Positions 46,516-58,345 of a stretch of DNA of 64,000 bases are shown in pieces. The notes under the pieces are model-generated. The model was not told where the DNA came from and made no database searches. It saw only the letters and a list, made by a program, of their open reading frames with translations. The translations under genes and the position numbers were made by a program. Position 1 is the first letter of the stretch; each line of letters begins with the position of its first letter. Source of the stretch: Celoporthe dispersa. Taxonomy: Eukaryota; Ascomycota; Sordariomycetes; Diaporthales; Cryphonectriaceae. The DNA is taken from contig WAID01000003.1 of assembly GCA_016584495.1 (NCBI GenBank), positions 3,968,001 to 4,032,000 on the forward strand, written 5' to 3'.

Positions 46516-47871
46516 GGCCAATAGCCCAAAGAAGAGAACCCGGGGCGGCCGAGGAGGAAGTCGAGGCTAAGCGCTGGAGGCTTACAAGAAGAGAAGAAGG
46601 GGGAGAGAGAAGAAGAAGAAGAAGAAGAAAAAGGTTCCGTTCCCAACATTCAACGGTTGAAGAGTGTTCACCTCGACAGAACAAGACCAATGAGGAGAAT
46701 TCTTACTTCAGACAAGGTATGAGAGACATGAAGGACGGCGTGACGACACCCGAGGGACGGCGGGCAGAGCTGCAAACTATATATACTTTTTGAATAATCC
46801 GGAACGATTACAGTCAGTATCGAGAGGATGTTGCATACCATAAGGGACGCTGACCCCACCGAAAAGCGGCGGAGGGGCCCGGGTCCTTCCTCCTGGGGAT
46901 AAGCGCTTTGGCTTGCCACGTCTTTTTTCATGTTCCTTTTTTGTGCCTCGCGACATAGAACAGAAAGAAAAAAAAAGGATCAAAGAATAAATTAAGACAA
47001 GGACAAATTGATAGATAGGGTGATGATGATGATGATGATGATGATGAGGATACAGGAAAAATCTTCTGTCGGTGAGAGAAGCAAATTGTTTTTCGGTTAC
47101 TGTCACAGCGCGGGTGAGACCCTCGTCCACATGACCCTGCTGCGTCCGATACAACCTGTGCGCAGCCAAGCGAGACTTGCTTGTGTGCACTGCTACATAG
47201 AACTCACTGCCGAGGGTCGGCATATCATAGAAGAGCAACCTAACGCACATACCTCACATAGTGCATGCCTCCAGCAAGCAGCAGAAGCGATTATGCTTTG
47301 GGCTGAGAGGGCAAGGAAGAATCATGAGGTCATGGCTTGAAAGCCGTGCTGGACGATGATGATCCCCCCTTCCCTACGATGGTCTTTCTCGGGAGATACA
47401 AATCTATATGAAGCACAGTCATGCCAGCGCTATCAAGACGTGGTACGAGGACAAGCCTCAAATTTCGTGTTTATCACAGCCTTTTCTCGTGTGAGGCCCA
47501 TCAGCGCAGTGCGGTGAGGTAACTGTCTCTAAAGCGGTCTGCCGTGCCGCCCTACGGCCCCACCCGCAAGCAGCCGAAGAAAAAGAAAGGAATAGAAGAA
47601 AAAAAAAGCTAAATGAAAAAAGTGATTGGGAAAAGAAAGGAAAGACAAAATAACCAAGACGGCTGGGTCGTGGGCGGTCCATTAGGGACCGATCCTCATC
47701 TGCAGCCAGGTAGCTACAGATCTGAGGCGATACCTCAGAAAGCGAACGGACGGAACCCCTGTGAGAAGCACGGGCCAAGCATGTGAGGTAGCGGGAAGCT
47801 TGGGCCATTTCGAACGCACCTTGCCTCACTTGCTTCTTCTCAGTCACCACCTGACGACCCCTCTCGAGACA
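46516..47871. other. Divergent upstream region of IAH1 and DFG10
   Basis: About 1.35 kb with a purine-rich GAAGAA block at 46589-46632, a (GAT)n repeat at 47021, and no gene that I can support. Confidence 0.55.
47021..47048. repeat. (GAT)n trinucleotide repeat
   Basis: Nine near-perfect GAT units in a spacer. Confidence 0.9.
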
Positions 47872-48954
47872 ATGGCAGACCTGGGCACCCTCCTCGTGCC
47901 GCTGCTCCCAGCGAGCCCCGCCCGATGGGTCCAGGCAGCCTTCATCCTTACATCGAGCTTCGTGCTCGCCATCGCAATCTTACCTGCGGCAGAGCGCAAG
48001 CTCCTTCTCGCCTACGGGCCGCGGAGGGCACACCAGGCCGCCACGAGCAGCCGCACCGGGCAGGGGACGACAGCAGGTGACCAGGCTGAGCAGAGGGAGG
48101 AGGAAGAGAATCGGGGCGACTCTTTCCTTTGCGCCGTAAAAAAGGTCACATCACTGGGCCAGGTCCCTCACTCGTGGTTCTTTACGTATTACGCTTCCTA
48201 TCTCTTGTGTGCGGGGTTCTGGGCTATAGAGTACTTCCGGCAGGGCGATGGGATTCTACGCTACGTAGCCGCTCGACAGGTTGAGGCTGAGGTCGCCTCG
48301 GAGTCGACCACCATGGATGGATTCCAGTTGGCCGTCGTCTGGTGTCTGATGGTGCTTCAGGCCGGGAGGCGTCTGTACGAGTGCTGGGCCGTCATGAAGC
48401 CGTCCAAATCCACCATGTGGTTCGTCCACTGGATGCTGGGCCTTGGCTTTTACCTGGGCGTCAGCGTCGCCATCTGGGTCGAGGGGTCAGGTATGTCGAG
48501 CCCTGGGACGCCCCTGTCTCGGAGATGCAGCTAAAAGATCGTGGCAGCCGCCGTCCTGCAGAACGATGTCCGCCTCACAGGACGCGGGAACCTGGTGGCA
48601 GGTGCCAGCTTCTTCAAGACAGCTGTGGCATTGCCGCTCTTCTTGTACGGCTGGGTCATGCAACACCGATGCCACAAACACCTTGCAGGTCTCAGGAAAT
48701 ATTCCTTGCCGGATCAGGGCTTGTTTCGTTACCTCGTTTGTCCTCATTATGCCTGCGAGTGCCTGATCTACCTCTCATTGGCAGTCGCCGCGGCGCCCGA
48801 GGGACAGTGGTGCAACCGGACCCTGCTGTCTGTGGTCGTGTTTGTGGTTGTTAATCTAGGTGTCACCGCCTATGGGACGAGGAATTGGTATGTCGACAAA
48901 TTTGGGCCACAGAAAGTTATGAGCAGGTGGATCATGATCCCCTTCCTGCTCTGA
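47872..48954 (+). CDS. DFG10: Polyprenal/polyprenol reductase (DFG10/SRD5A3); one probable frameshift
   Basis: ER membrane enzyme needed to make dolichol for N-glycosylation; it belongs to the 3-oxo-5-alpha-steroid 4-dehydrogenase fold. There are several hydrophobic segments (VQAAFILTSSFVLAIAIL, WFFTYYASYLLCAGFWAIEYF, LSVVVFVVVNLGVTAYG). The C-terminal steroid-reductase signatures are QHRCHKHLAGLRKY, LFRYLVCPHYACECLIYLSL and the end VMSRWIMIPFLL. I place an intron at 48491-48537 (GTATGT...CTAAAAG, 47 nt), but the phases then miss by one. Dropping one base from GGGG at 48483-48486 restores VEGQ|IVAAAVLQND. A version without an intron would need two indels. Corrected length is 344 aa. The stop lies 35 bases from the ALKBH6-like stop on the other strand. 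Confidence 0.87.
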
Positions 48955-48989
48955 GAGCGCGCCGGGGCCCTGAGGATGTCGGATGCGAA

Positions 48990-49899
48990 TTACCGCTTGA
49001 TGAGGAATTTCCCAAGATTATTGCCCAGCTTCGAGATCTTCAGCACGTCACGGTATGTGAGACTCGTCCGGGTCGACCGTTGGTGGTGCCCGTTAACAAA
49101 ACTGTCAGGGTTGCGGAGCAGCCCCCAATTGGCGATCGTCTCAGACGAAAGATCTACATCTTCCGTAGCATCCGAGATCCCGTGCAAAAAGTCCGTATAT
49201 AAGTCATCGGTCGAGATGAGGAGGCTCCGTGGCTCTTGGAGGATCCTGTAGGCTGGCTCAGGGTGCAGAGCCCCATCTTCCTTGCTCTTGTAGATGTTGA
49301 GACAAAGACTTGCTCCCAGGCTCACGGTGCAGACAGCCGGATAGTATGCTGAGCCGTCCTTATGCGGCATAATTCCTATGCCAGGAGGGTATTCATTAAT
49401 CAACACATGGTTCGGGCGCTGGTGGGGGCTCGCGGTGAAGAGATGGGCGGGCTCCTCGGCAGACAGCGGGACGGAGAGCAGTCGCGTCACGACGGGGTCG
49501 TTCAGCCAGCTAGGTAGGGGCTCGTCGAGGAGTCTGTCCCGGACGAGATCAGACGGCCAGGTCTGAAGTCTTCGGCGCGAGAGCTGTTTCCATCGCGGCT
49601 TGGGTGCGCTGGCGATCTAAAAGAATGTCTGTGAGCAAACCAGTTGACCTCCTTCTACTTTCTCCTCCACCCTCGACCACCCCACGGGCCCCTGGGACGC
49701 CGACAGACGTAGTGCGCGCACGGAGCAGCAGCAAGCAGTAAGGCTACGGTGGCAGACGTACCTTGTCAAGGATGGCCTTCTCCTCGTCTTCACTTATGAA
49801 GTTGGGGATATAGTAAGCGGTGGCCGGGAGGCAGGGGATCTTGGCCTGATCGAGAGCAGAGGGCAGTGATACATCACTGGGTGGAGCCGCACGGTCCAT
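48990..49899 (-). CDS. AlkB-like 2-oxoglutarate/Fe(II) dioxygenase (ALKBH6 type)
   Basis: Exons 49762-49899 and 48990-49616, with a GTACGT donor and a TTTTAG acceptor, giving 254 aa. The iron/2OG set is visible: MPHKDGSAYYP (His and Asp near 131 and 133), DFLHGI (distal His near 189), and RTSLTYRDV (the 2OG-binding Arg, last beta strand). NEYPPGIGIMPHKDG is the ALKBH6-type nucleotide-recognition lid context. AlkB proteins remove alkyl groups from nucleic acids or proteins, and the physiological substrate of ALKBH6 is still unclear. No frame break. The gene is convergent with DFG10. Confidence 0.9.
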
Positions 49900-51489
49900 G
49901 ACGAGTGGCGGAGGCGCAGGAGAGACGGGGCAGCCCGGAATGTAATGTCCTGTACTATGGTTCTATGCAGGCGGGACGGCTGGCTGGCTGACAGTGGGGG
50001 TGGGCGGCGGAGGAGGACGAGGAGGAGGACGAGGAGGTACGCAGATGCTCTTCTCTTTCCGTCTCTGAGGATGGAGCAGGTAGACCGTGCTTGGCGCCAA
50101 CGTTCAGCGGGGTATTGGGTCCTGCCAGCGTGTCTTATATGGTCCGTGAAGGAGTGAGACAGGGAGACCAAAGATGGCCTCTTTGAGCCCCTCTTCTCGG
50201 TCTGTCACGCGAAGCGTCGGTCCGTGTCAGGCGCCAGCCTCTTGCTGGCGAGGCGAGGCTGCAGGAGGGTAGCAAAATCGATGTCAACTTGGAACAGCTG
50301 GCAGGCCATGTAACCTCGCAGTAGTCTCGAGCGCCGGGTGGGGTGTGCGGTGGGTGTGAAAGGAGTGAGTGCGATGAACGATGAAAGGATGACCGAAAAG
50401 GACGGACCCAGTTTGCGAAATTCTGCCAGGACGCGCAGGTCGGTGCGTGCGGAAGGGAGCAGGGCGTGTTGGCTGTATCATATGCTGTAGGGATCCGCGT
50501 CTCATTCTCTTTGGTGTGCAACACAGAAGGCAGACGCACGCCAGACAAGGCTCGCTGCGGCGCCGGACAGAAACTAAACAGCAGAGTCCAGTCCAGCCCA
50601 ATTCCAGTCCCAACCAAGTTTACAGCCCCGAAAAACAACAGGACGGATTTTTTTCATCTCATCCTATAATTTGACGGTCGAGTCAGGTTTAGGTCTTGCA
50701 GTGTCGCGTCGACTAGATACGAGAGGCCTCACGGTGGTCGATGCTACAGGACAGCCCGTTCTCGTCTCAGGAGCCATGTTTGCTGTCTTCCACCGCTTCC
50801 GGAATCTCGGATGTTGTAGCTCCTGGTTTTTTTCTTCTTTTTTTTTTCTTTCTTTCTCCTCTGCAGGATCAAGGCAGCGCCGCCTAGACAAAAGAAACAC
50901 TCGTCCTTCCTCGCCTGAAGCAATTCTGTATCCCCAGGCAGCGCATGCCCTTCGATGAACTGGCGATCTACAAGACGCTCTGAATCTGGACGTGGCTACG
51001 TAGCGCTTGTGCCTCTCCTCCCGCCATCGATGAGGCTGTACTGTGACAGGGCAGGATGAGCCTCACAGGCCAGAGCGCTAAACAATAATCCTGATCGTCG
51101 AGGCTCTCAGTCGCTTGGTATTGGTGAACTTGTCTTTCTCTGTCCGGGATGATGGAGGGGATGGCGCCCAGAGAGAGCAGACACCTGAGACTTTGTTGCC
51201 TTGAGAGCCCGTCGTTTAGAAATCGTCGATGTGAATGGAAGGAACCGATTCGCGGTTATGTGATAAATATGGCGAGTCGTAGAGATAGAAATCTCATACT
51301 GGCCGCCTTATCGATCTCGCAATGTCATACTCGCAGGGGGCCAGTAGATGAAGGCTGGGAGGAGAGCCTTCATGGTGTGTCGTGTTGGCAGAAGTAAAGA
51401 GATAAACAAAGGAGGCAGGAAAATACATTGGCGCACGGCGGAGGCAGAGAGGTTTCTCCTTCTTCAAGGCCCAACGTGCCAACAGGTGC

Positions 51490-51502
51490 GGTACCTGGTA
51501 CC
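51490..51502. promoter_or_regulatory. GGTAC-N3-GTACC inverted repeat
   Basis: GGTACCTGGTACC; same arms as the elements at 4531, 4706, 17748 and 17787. A related element with CAGTAC/GTACTG arms lies at 52019-52033. Confidence 0.4.
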
Positions 51503-52352
51503 TCCCAAGCTCACGTATCCGGTATCCGCTCTGAGAGGTAGGCTGGCGGGGACTCGAAACGGCACTTACGGTCGTTGTCACCTGCCGTATCTCTCCTTTT
51601 CTTCAGCCAATCAATGGCAGTGGCGACTGGACGAGATCGCCCTAGCTGTGCAGGGAGGGCGTGGTGGAGGGGCCCTGCCCGCTTATTTACAGGGATAAGC
51701 CAGGATCAGGCTAGAAGGCCGGCAGGGGGCGCGACCATGGCGTTGGGCAAGCCGTGTGAGTGAGGCAAGAGAGAATCAAGACCTCGAGGGAAAATCTCCA
51801 TCTCCCCCCCCTCCCCCCTCCCTCCCACCTCAACCCAACTGCACCCTGCCACCTGCACCCTTCCCAGTTCCGGTCCCCCCTCCTGCCAACCGCCACACCA
51901 CCACCCTATGCACTACTGAGTATGTACTATGTAGAGTCCTACAGTAAGCCCACTAATAGAGTGACCATGGAGCAGGTACAATGGAGCCAAGGCCCAGGCT
52001 GCCAGGTGCCTGCTCCCACAGTACCTAGTACTGAGCTCACTTTCGTTCTTGTCTGTCTTTCTCAGTCAGTCAGTCAGTGTCTGTCCTGTTCTTGTCTTGT
52101 TCAGTTCCTCTCAGGTCAGAGCAGCCTGGGAAAAAAGGGACTAGTCTTTTTTTCAAGGTTTCTTGTCTCCTGGGCCATCTGCTGGCCTGCTTGGCCTTTT
52201 TCTGTTTCTGTTCTCTGCTTTCTGTTTTCTCCTGTCCTGATTTCATGCAAAAACTACTGCACAGTACGCCTAAGAGTAGAACCCAGCCCCGGATTTCCTC
52301 TAGTTCTTCTTACTCTTCCTCTTACTCTTCCTCTTACAGTACTAGATCTAGC

Positions 52353-52392
52353 TCTCTCTCTCTCTCTCTCTCCCTTTCTCCCCTCTCTCTCT
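52353..52392. repeat. (CT)n pyrimidine tract
   Basis: CT repeats upstream of the HOS4-like gene, a common feature of fungal promoters. Confidence 0.7.
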
Positions 52393-52757
52393 AGCCTTTT
52401 CATGAGAGTACTGTCTCTTTCTTCACTCACCCGAGCCCTGGCCACCACCATACTATACTCGTTACTGTGTCCTTAGTCCATCGACCATCTCGATTTACAT
52501 CCACGCCAGCCTGGCACGCCTCGTCACGCACCGTCGAACACTATCTCACTGACCGTTGGCTCGCGAACTGACGGATCGCCTCATCATCCAAGACTTGGAG
52601 AACGCCGGAACCTTTTGATCCCCCCCACTCCCCATCACGCCTTGACGTTGTGGCCCGGCGTAGTGCGTGTGTCAACTCGGGGCTGTGACGATCGTGACAT
52701 CCATCCGCTGGTGCTCACAACGATGAGTACCTACCGCGTCTCCCGGCTATAAATGAT

Positions 52758-55700
52758 ATGGATGCGCAGAATGCTGCCGAGTCCACCTCCACGAAGCCTC
52801 CAGCTTCCTCTGCTTCCCCCTTCCTCTCGTCCCAGGAAAGGCAGCACCTCCGAGGCCGACCACTCCAGCAGGGCCCTATCGTCTGCACTCCCCTTGAAGA
52901 AGTCGTCTACCTCTGCGTCAGTGCGACCTCCATCGCCACATGTCAGGGACAAGGAGCATCGGCAACCTACCACGACGGCCCCCCAGCACAACGGCGGCCA
53001 GGACGACGACGCTGCCGCAGACAACAACTCCGAGGCTGAGACGATCGTTCTCGCCGGCAAGGACGGTTCTCCTGTCAAGCCCCGCAAGGCCATCAAGCGG
53101 GAGGACAACAGTGACGATGACCGGAGAGGCCGAGGTGTCGATGCACCGCCGAAACGCCATAACTCGGGCAGCAAGGCCGAATCAAATGGTGCCGTGGACG
53201 GAGGTGATGGTAGTGCACACAGCCATGCGGCGGATGCCGCGAAGAGGAAAAAGGCTGATGGATCAACCACGAAGCAAGGACTCAAGTGCGTTGAGCTCAG
53301 CACCCGAATCACCCTTCAACCACCCAAGACGACACTCTGCTGATGGGCGTCCAGGGTCAGACTCGGAATCTGTCCACGCCAAGTTCTCCAAGCCTCCCAG
53401 TAAAGAGCGAGATCACGGGGACAGGGACCAGGCCAAACACAGGTCTGGAGACCGACTAGTATCGTCACACAAAAGAAAGGCTCCAAGGGCTGATTCTGAC
53501 GACGAGGCTGAGCACGACAACCACAAGGCTCGCAGGCAGCGGACCTCTGCCTCCAATGACGTGTCGTCGTCCTCGCAACGGCCACCACTACCACCACCAC
53601 AACAACAACACAAAGAGCGCGACCACGCGAAACCTGCAACCTCCAACAAAACCACCCACGAATCTTCGCATCATCGGTCCACCTCACCACACCCACGAAC
53701 TCACAGGCGCAGTGCTTCAACCCAGATCGTATCCCAGTCCTCGAGCGGACTCAGTCAGAAGAAGAAGCGAGTCCCCCTCCCCTCGCCACCGATTACCTCT
53801 CAGACGAGTCCTCTGCAAGCGGCAGCCCTCATGTTCGCAGCTCAACCGCCCGCAGCCTCGCCACGCCCGCAACCGCAGAATCGACCATGTCTTCGGCCAA
53901 GAATACCGCACACAAGAAACATGTCGACGCCCACGGCCAGACGCAGCTTGCGAAGGCATGTTCTAACGGAAACTACGAGCTCGTCAGGAGGCGCCTGCTT
54001 GAGCGCCCTCAGGACTTGAACCTCCCGGACTATGCAGGCAACACACCATTGCAGATAGCAGCCATCAACGGACACGACGAGATCGTCCAGCTTCTTGTGG
54101 ATGCCGGCTGCGATATCGATTGTGTGAACCACGACAAGGACACTCCTCTTCTTGACGCTGTCGACAACGGGCACCTGGACGTCATCAAGGTTCTACTAGA
54201 GGCCGGGGTGAATCCACGGAAAGCCAATGTCAATGGGCAGGAACCACTGGACCGAGTGGATGATGACCTGGACAACGCCGACGAGATTCGGACCGCGCTC
54301 GTGGAGGCGAGGAAGAAGGCGGGCGGCGGTCGTAGAAAAACCTCGGAAGAACGTCCAGAACACGTCGATGCGCGCTCTTCACATGGTGCTGATAGTCCGC
54401 GGCGGTCACCTGCCGTGCCCGAGCCAGCCTCCAACTCACGGCGTGCGGCTAGTTCCCGCTCCCACAAGCTGAGCAACCAAATGTTGTATCTGCACATGAA
54501 CGACGACAAGACCATGCGAGCTGCCGCTGGCAAAGGTGACATCGAGACTGTGGAACGGTTTCTCCAGGTCAGAGACCGCTTTGACGACCCGGAGTCGATG
54601 GTTGCCGCCGCTAGAGGCGGACACGATACCGTGATGAATCTGCTGCTAGCCATAGGTGGCGCCAACCCAGATCCATCTCCTATCCGAACAGTGTCTGACG
54701 ACTTCGCAACTCCAATACTGGCTGCCATAGGTCAAGAGAATATCAAGGTTATTAACCTGCTCCTGGCGCAGTCTAACTTTGACCCAACCAAGAGATATCG
54801 AGGGGACACATACTTCGAAATCGCCCGGAAAAGACAAGGTCCGAACTGGAAGGATGAGGAGCAGATCTTGAAGGACGCTTATGACGCATACAGGAAGGCT
54901 CACCGGGATCCCTCTAAGAAGTCGCCCAACCGCAAGGAGCAGGAAGCCAAACGAAGTGGTCGCGCGGAGGCTAGAGAGGAGCCAGCCAAGACGTCCAAGC
55001 GGAAGGCGAACAGCCCAAGTCGGGAGGCTACGCGGGTCTCTAGCAAGCCTAGACCAGGCGACAGAGAGCACAAGGCCGCAAATTCACATGCCCCAAAAAT
55101 CCGACGACTTGACCTCTCCCAAACGAGTTCCCACTAGACCCAAGAAGGACGACCGCGGATTGCCCACAATCGCCATATCTGATGGAGAGACTTCCCCGCC
55201 TGCCACCAAGGCTCCCAAGTCGAAGCGCCCTGATCCGGACACTGCAGCTCTATCGTCAGAAGGCGAAGCCAAACCCCGCAAGAGACTAATGTCTGGTCGA
55301 GATCTGAAGGAGCAGAGGGAGAAGAATAGGCGTGCCAGCATGGTCTCCAACTCTTCCTCCCTGCGGGAGCCTTCCAGCCCGCGAGACGCGCGCCACGACG
55401 ATCTTCACGAACTTCCGACGGAGAGGTATCACGATAGAGCCAAGGCGCTGAAGAGGGACGAATCCCGAGATCGGCTTTCTGTCACTGGTGAACACTCGGC
55501 CAAGCGCAGTCGAACGAGCGCCACACCCGACCACGCAATCTCTGAAAAGGAGGGTGAGCCCGTGAAGAAGAGGCGGCTCGACGGCGACAAGAAAGAGCGA
55601 CTGGTCAAGCCCAGCACCTCGCCCGATCGCAACCGCAAGATGGCGTCCCGTGACGCGCTCGGATCCTCGTCAAAGCATGACGACAAGCCCGCTCGCAAAC

Positions 55701-57377
55701 AAAGTGACCAGCTCGCGGAGAAGCGGGATCCGTCCAAGCCTCGTCGAGCTGAATCTACGTCTCATCATGAGAATCGTCGGGAGACCGGCAAGCCCTTGCC
55801 CCCGGAGAATAGCATCCACGTCAAGTCCGAGGACTCTGATGTAGTGATGCGTGACGTGGGCGCGAACCAGAGCGAAGAGGGCAAGTCGCGCGCTCGGGAG
55901 GACGAGAAGAAGCGGCGGACTGAGCTTGAGGCCAGGAGAAAGGAGAAGGAGAAGGAAGCCGAGGAGCGGAAGCGCCGGGAGGAGGAGGAAAGGCGCCAGC
56001 TCGAGGCTAAGAAACGGAAGGAGGAGGAACAGGAAGAAGAAGAGAAGAAGAGGCGCGCCGAGGGAAGAGGCGCGCAAGCGCGAAGAGGACGCCCGCAGGA
56101 GACGCGAGGAGGAGGAGGCCCAACAGCGGAAGGAGAAACAGCGGAAGGAGAAGGAGGAGGAGGAGGAGCGCCAGGCCGCTAGGATCCGCCGGGAGAAGGA
56201 GGAGGAGGCGCAGCGCAAGAGAGAGGAGGAGCAGCGTGTCCGCAGGGAACAGGAGGCTGCTGAGGAAGCCCGACGCAAGCGCGAGGAAGAGGAGCGCAGG
56301 GAACAGGAGAGACGGGCCCGAGAAGAGCAGCGGCTACGCAAAATACGCGAGGAACAGGAGAGGAAGCGTGTCGAAAAGCTTCCTGCCTTTCTGCGCTGGC
56401 TGGAAGCCAGTCCCAACGCCAAGACACCGGACATGGCCAAACGTTGGTTTGCGCTCCGGGGCGTGCGATTCGACAGCATTCGGCCTGAAACCGAGGGTAC
56501 CGCAGAGGGTCGTGAGCTGTGGGTTCTGAACACCCAGGTCGCCATGCTCCTCGGGGAGAGTGATATCCAGCTCACCCGATTCTCCGGTTGGGATCGTGTG
56601 CCTGCATCTCTGCCAGCCAAACACTTGGTGATGGGCTTAGCGGCGCCCAGGCCTGCTCTGGTCACGCGGGCAGAGTGGGATCTCGGCAGAGAAATCCCTG
56701 GCTACTACTACGGAAAGAGACCGGAGGAGTTGACTCACGACGAGGCGCGCCAGCTTGAGCAGGAGGGCAAGGCTAAGTTCCTTGCGCTGGACCTGTTCTT
56801 TGTCAAGGTCTCCGACCTGATGCTCGCCGTCCCAGATTTTCCTCACCTGCGCAACCTCGAGATCAAGGTCTCGTTCCACGAAGCCGCCGAGACGATGGAG
56901 CAGTACGACAACCTCCAACACCCCAACCGTTATCATCGTGACCCAGATGCAGCGCGTTACATGGGATTCAGCCCCCGGCCAAAGTACTACATCAACGGTC
57001 AGCTCGTCCGCGAGGGCAAGGTGGATACGTCTTCAGCCAGCTTCACTCCTTGGCCTGAGGCCCGCGTGCCTCGCAATGGACTCACGGCCATCGCTCCCTC
57101 GGATCCGAATTACGTCCGCCTCGCCAAGGAGCAGGGTCTCGAACACCTGCTCTCAGGTCTGCGCACGCCGCCCATGATCGGTGCCCAGACGTCGCCGGGT
57201 CGCATTTTCTCGCAGCGAGCCTTTGGCGACCTCTCGCCTCCCCAGTCTGAGTCGACCGCTACCGCAAACGGCCAGCCGCGCTCCTCTACTTCCTCGACTG
57301 CCGAGCAGGATAGGCCCCTCATCAGTGACAGCACCAACCCAGCCTTGGGCGAGACCACCACGGACGGCAATATCTGA
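52758..57377 (+). CDS. Ankyrin-repeat, coiled-coil nuclear protein (HOS4-like); five frameshifts
   Basis: The conceptual protein, about 1538 aa, is built from six frame segments. The N-terminal third is Ser/Lys/Arg-rich and disordered. Ankyrin repeats start near residue 395 (DYAGNTPLQIAAINGHDEIVQ, HDKDTPLLDAVDNGHLDVIK), with further repeats near 590-690. A long Glu/Arg coiled coil covers about 1034-1204. The conserved tail begins KLPAFLRWLEASPNA and includes ELWVLNTQVAMLLGE. This architecture is that of fungal Hos4-type subunits of the Set3 histone deacetylase complex, as I recall. Breaks: extra base in AAA 52837-52839; extra G at 53278-53279; one missing base at 53757-53769; extra A in A5 55095-55099; extra G in GGG 56062-56064. 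After these the length is a multiple of three. ATG 52758 is chosen over the out-of-frame ATG at 52753. Confidence 0.7.
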
Positions 57378-58345
57378 CCTCGAATCACAAACACCTACTC
57401 TCATACACTCTCATATCGACTGAGACGCCTCATCTGGCGCATAAACGACTGCAGTGTTCACACCTTGGACCTTGTCCTGTGCCCAAGAGATGGTAGCAAG
57501 CAGTCAAAGTGCCAGCAAGCTGCTTTGTATGCATTTACAAGCTGCGTCAGGCTTATGTATCTGGCGCTCAAGTGCGCTCAGTTCTAGATGTCTACACATC
57601 CTCCCGGTCGTTAGACACATGGATTGCGTTGCTGCCCTAGCTGCTTTTGGGATGAGGCCGGCATGACTACTGATCTCGTCCATGGGACGACTATACGCGT
57701 CGAGCCAAACATTGAGATGGTGCCCACGCGGCGGTTGAGGCGGGGGATCACCCTGGATCATCTGTGCGCTGACCCAAGCTCACCACCACACCCACCTTGC
57801 CCCAGACGAGGGTCTAATATAAGGTGGGATTATGAATGGCTGGTAGCGGAAAGAGAGAGGAGAGTCACGGTGTATCCGTCACCCACACTATTCGGCATCC
57901 ACCACCGAGCAGTCGTAAACTATGCTTCCCAGCATGCCTATAGCATAGCAATTGAAATACAATAAACTAGCAATGTCGGAAAAGGATGGCAGCCAGCGTA
58001 TGCACAACTCATCATTTGAGTGGAAAGTTTAATGAAGCCGGGCTCAGAGTCCCCGTCCTCGACGCAACGCCACGGCATGACTCTTCAGCATGTGAGAGTC
58101 CCTTTGGTAACAGTAGTCGAGTGCTTCTGCACTATATATTGACAGCGATCTATTCATCCATATATGCTAAAGTCTACTACTGCGTATGTCCCTCGCGTGG
58201 GGGTCATCAGGCCTTTCTTCCGTATCGTCCCTCCGCGGAAGTCCTGGTCCGGACGGTCTATCCCGCCCTCCAGGGGCGCTGCGGCGACATTCCCTTCTCC
58301 CCCTCCCCCCCCTTGGCCTCTGCTAAATGGTGCGCCAGGAGGATC
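57378..58345. other. Convergent 3' flanks
   Basis: About 970 bases between the HOS4-like gene and the gene at 58346. No gene seen; AT-richer near 57940-57970 and 58120-58175. Confidence 0.6.

Larger units (their letters stand above)
49900..52757. other. Spacer upstream of the HOS4-like gene
   Basis: About 2.9 kb. It has a GGAGGAC repeat near 50009-50035, T-rich runs at 50826-50856, GTAC inverted repeats at 51490 and 52019, C-rich stretches at 51805-51865 and a long CT tract at 52353-52392. Open frames here (up to about 240 codons at 51760) have simple-sequence composition, so I do not call them. Confidence 0.55.
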
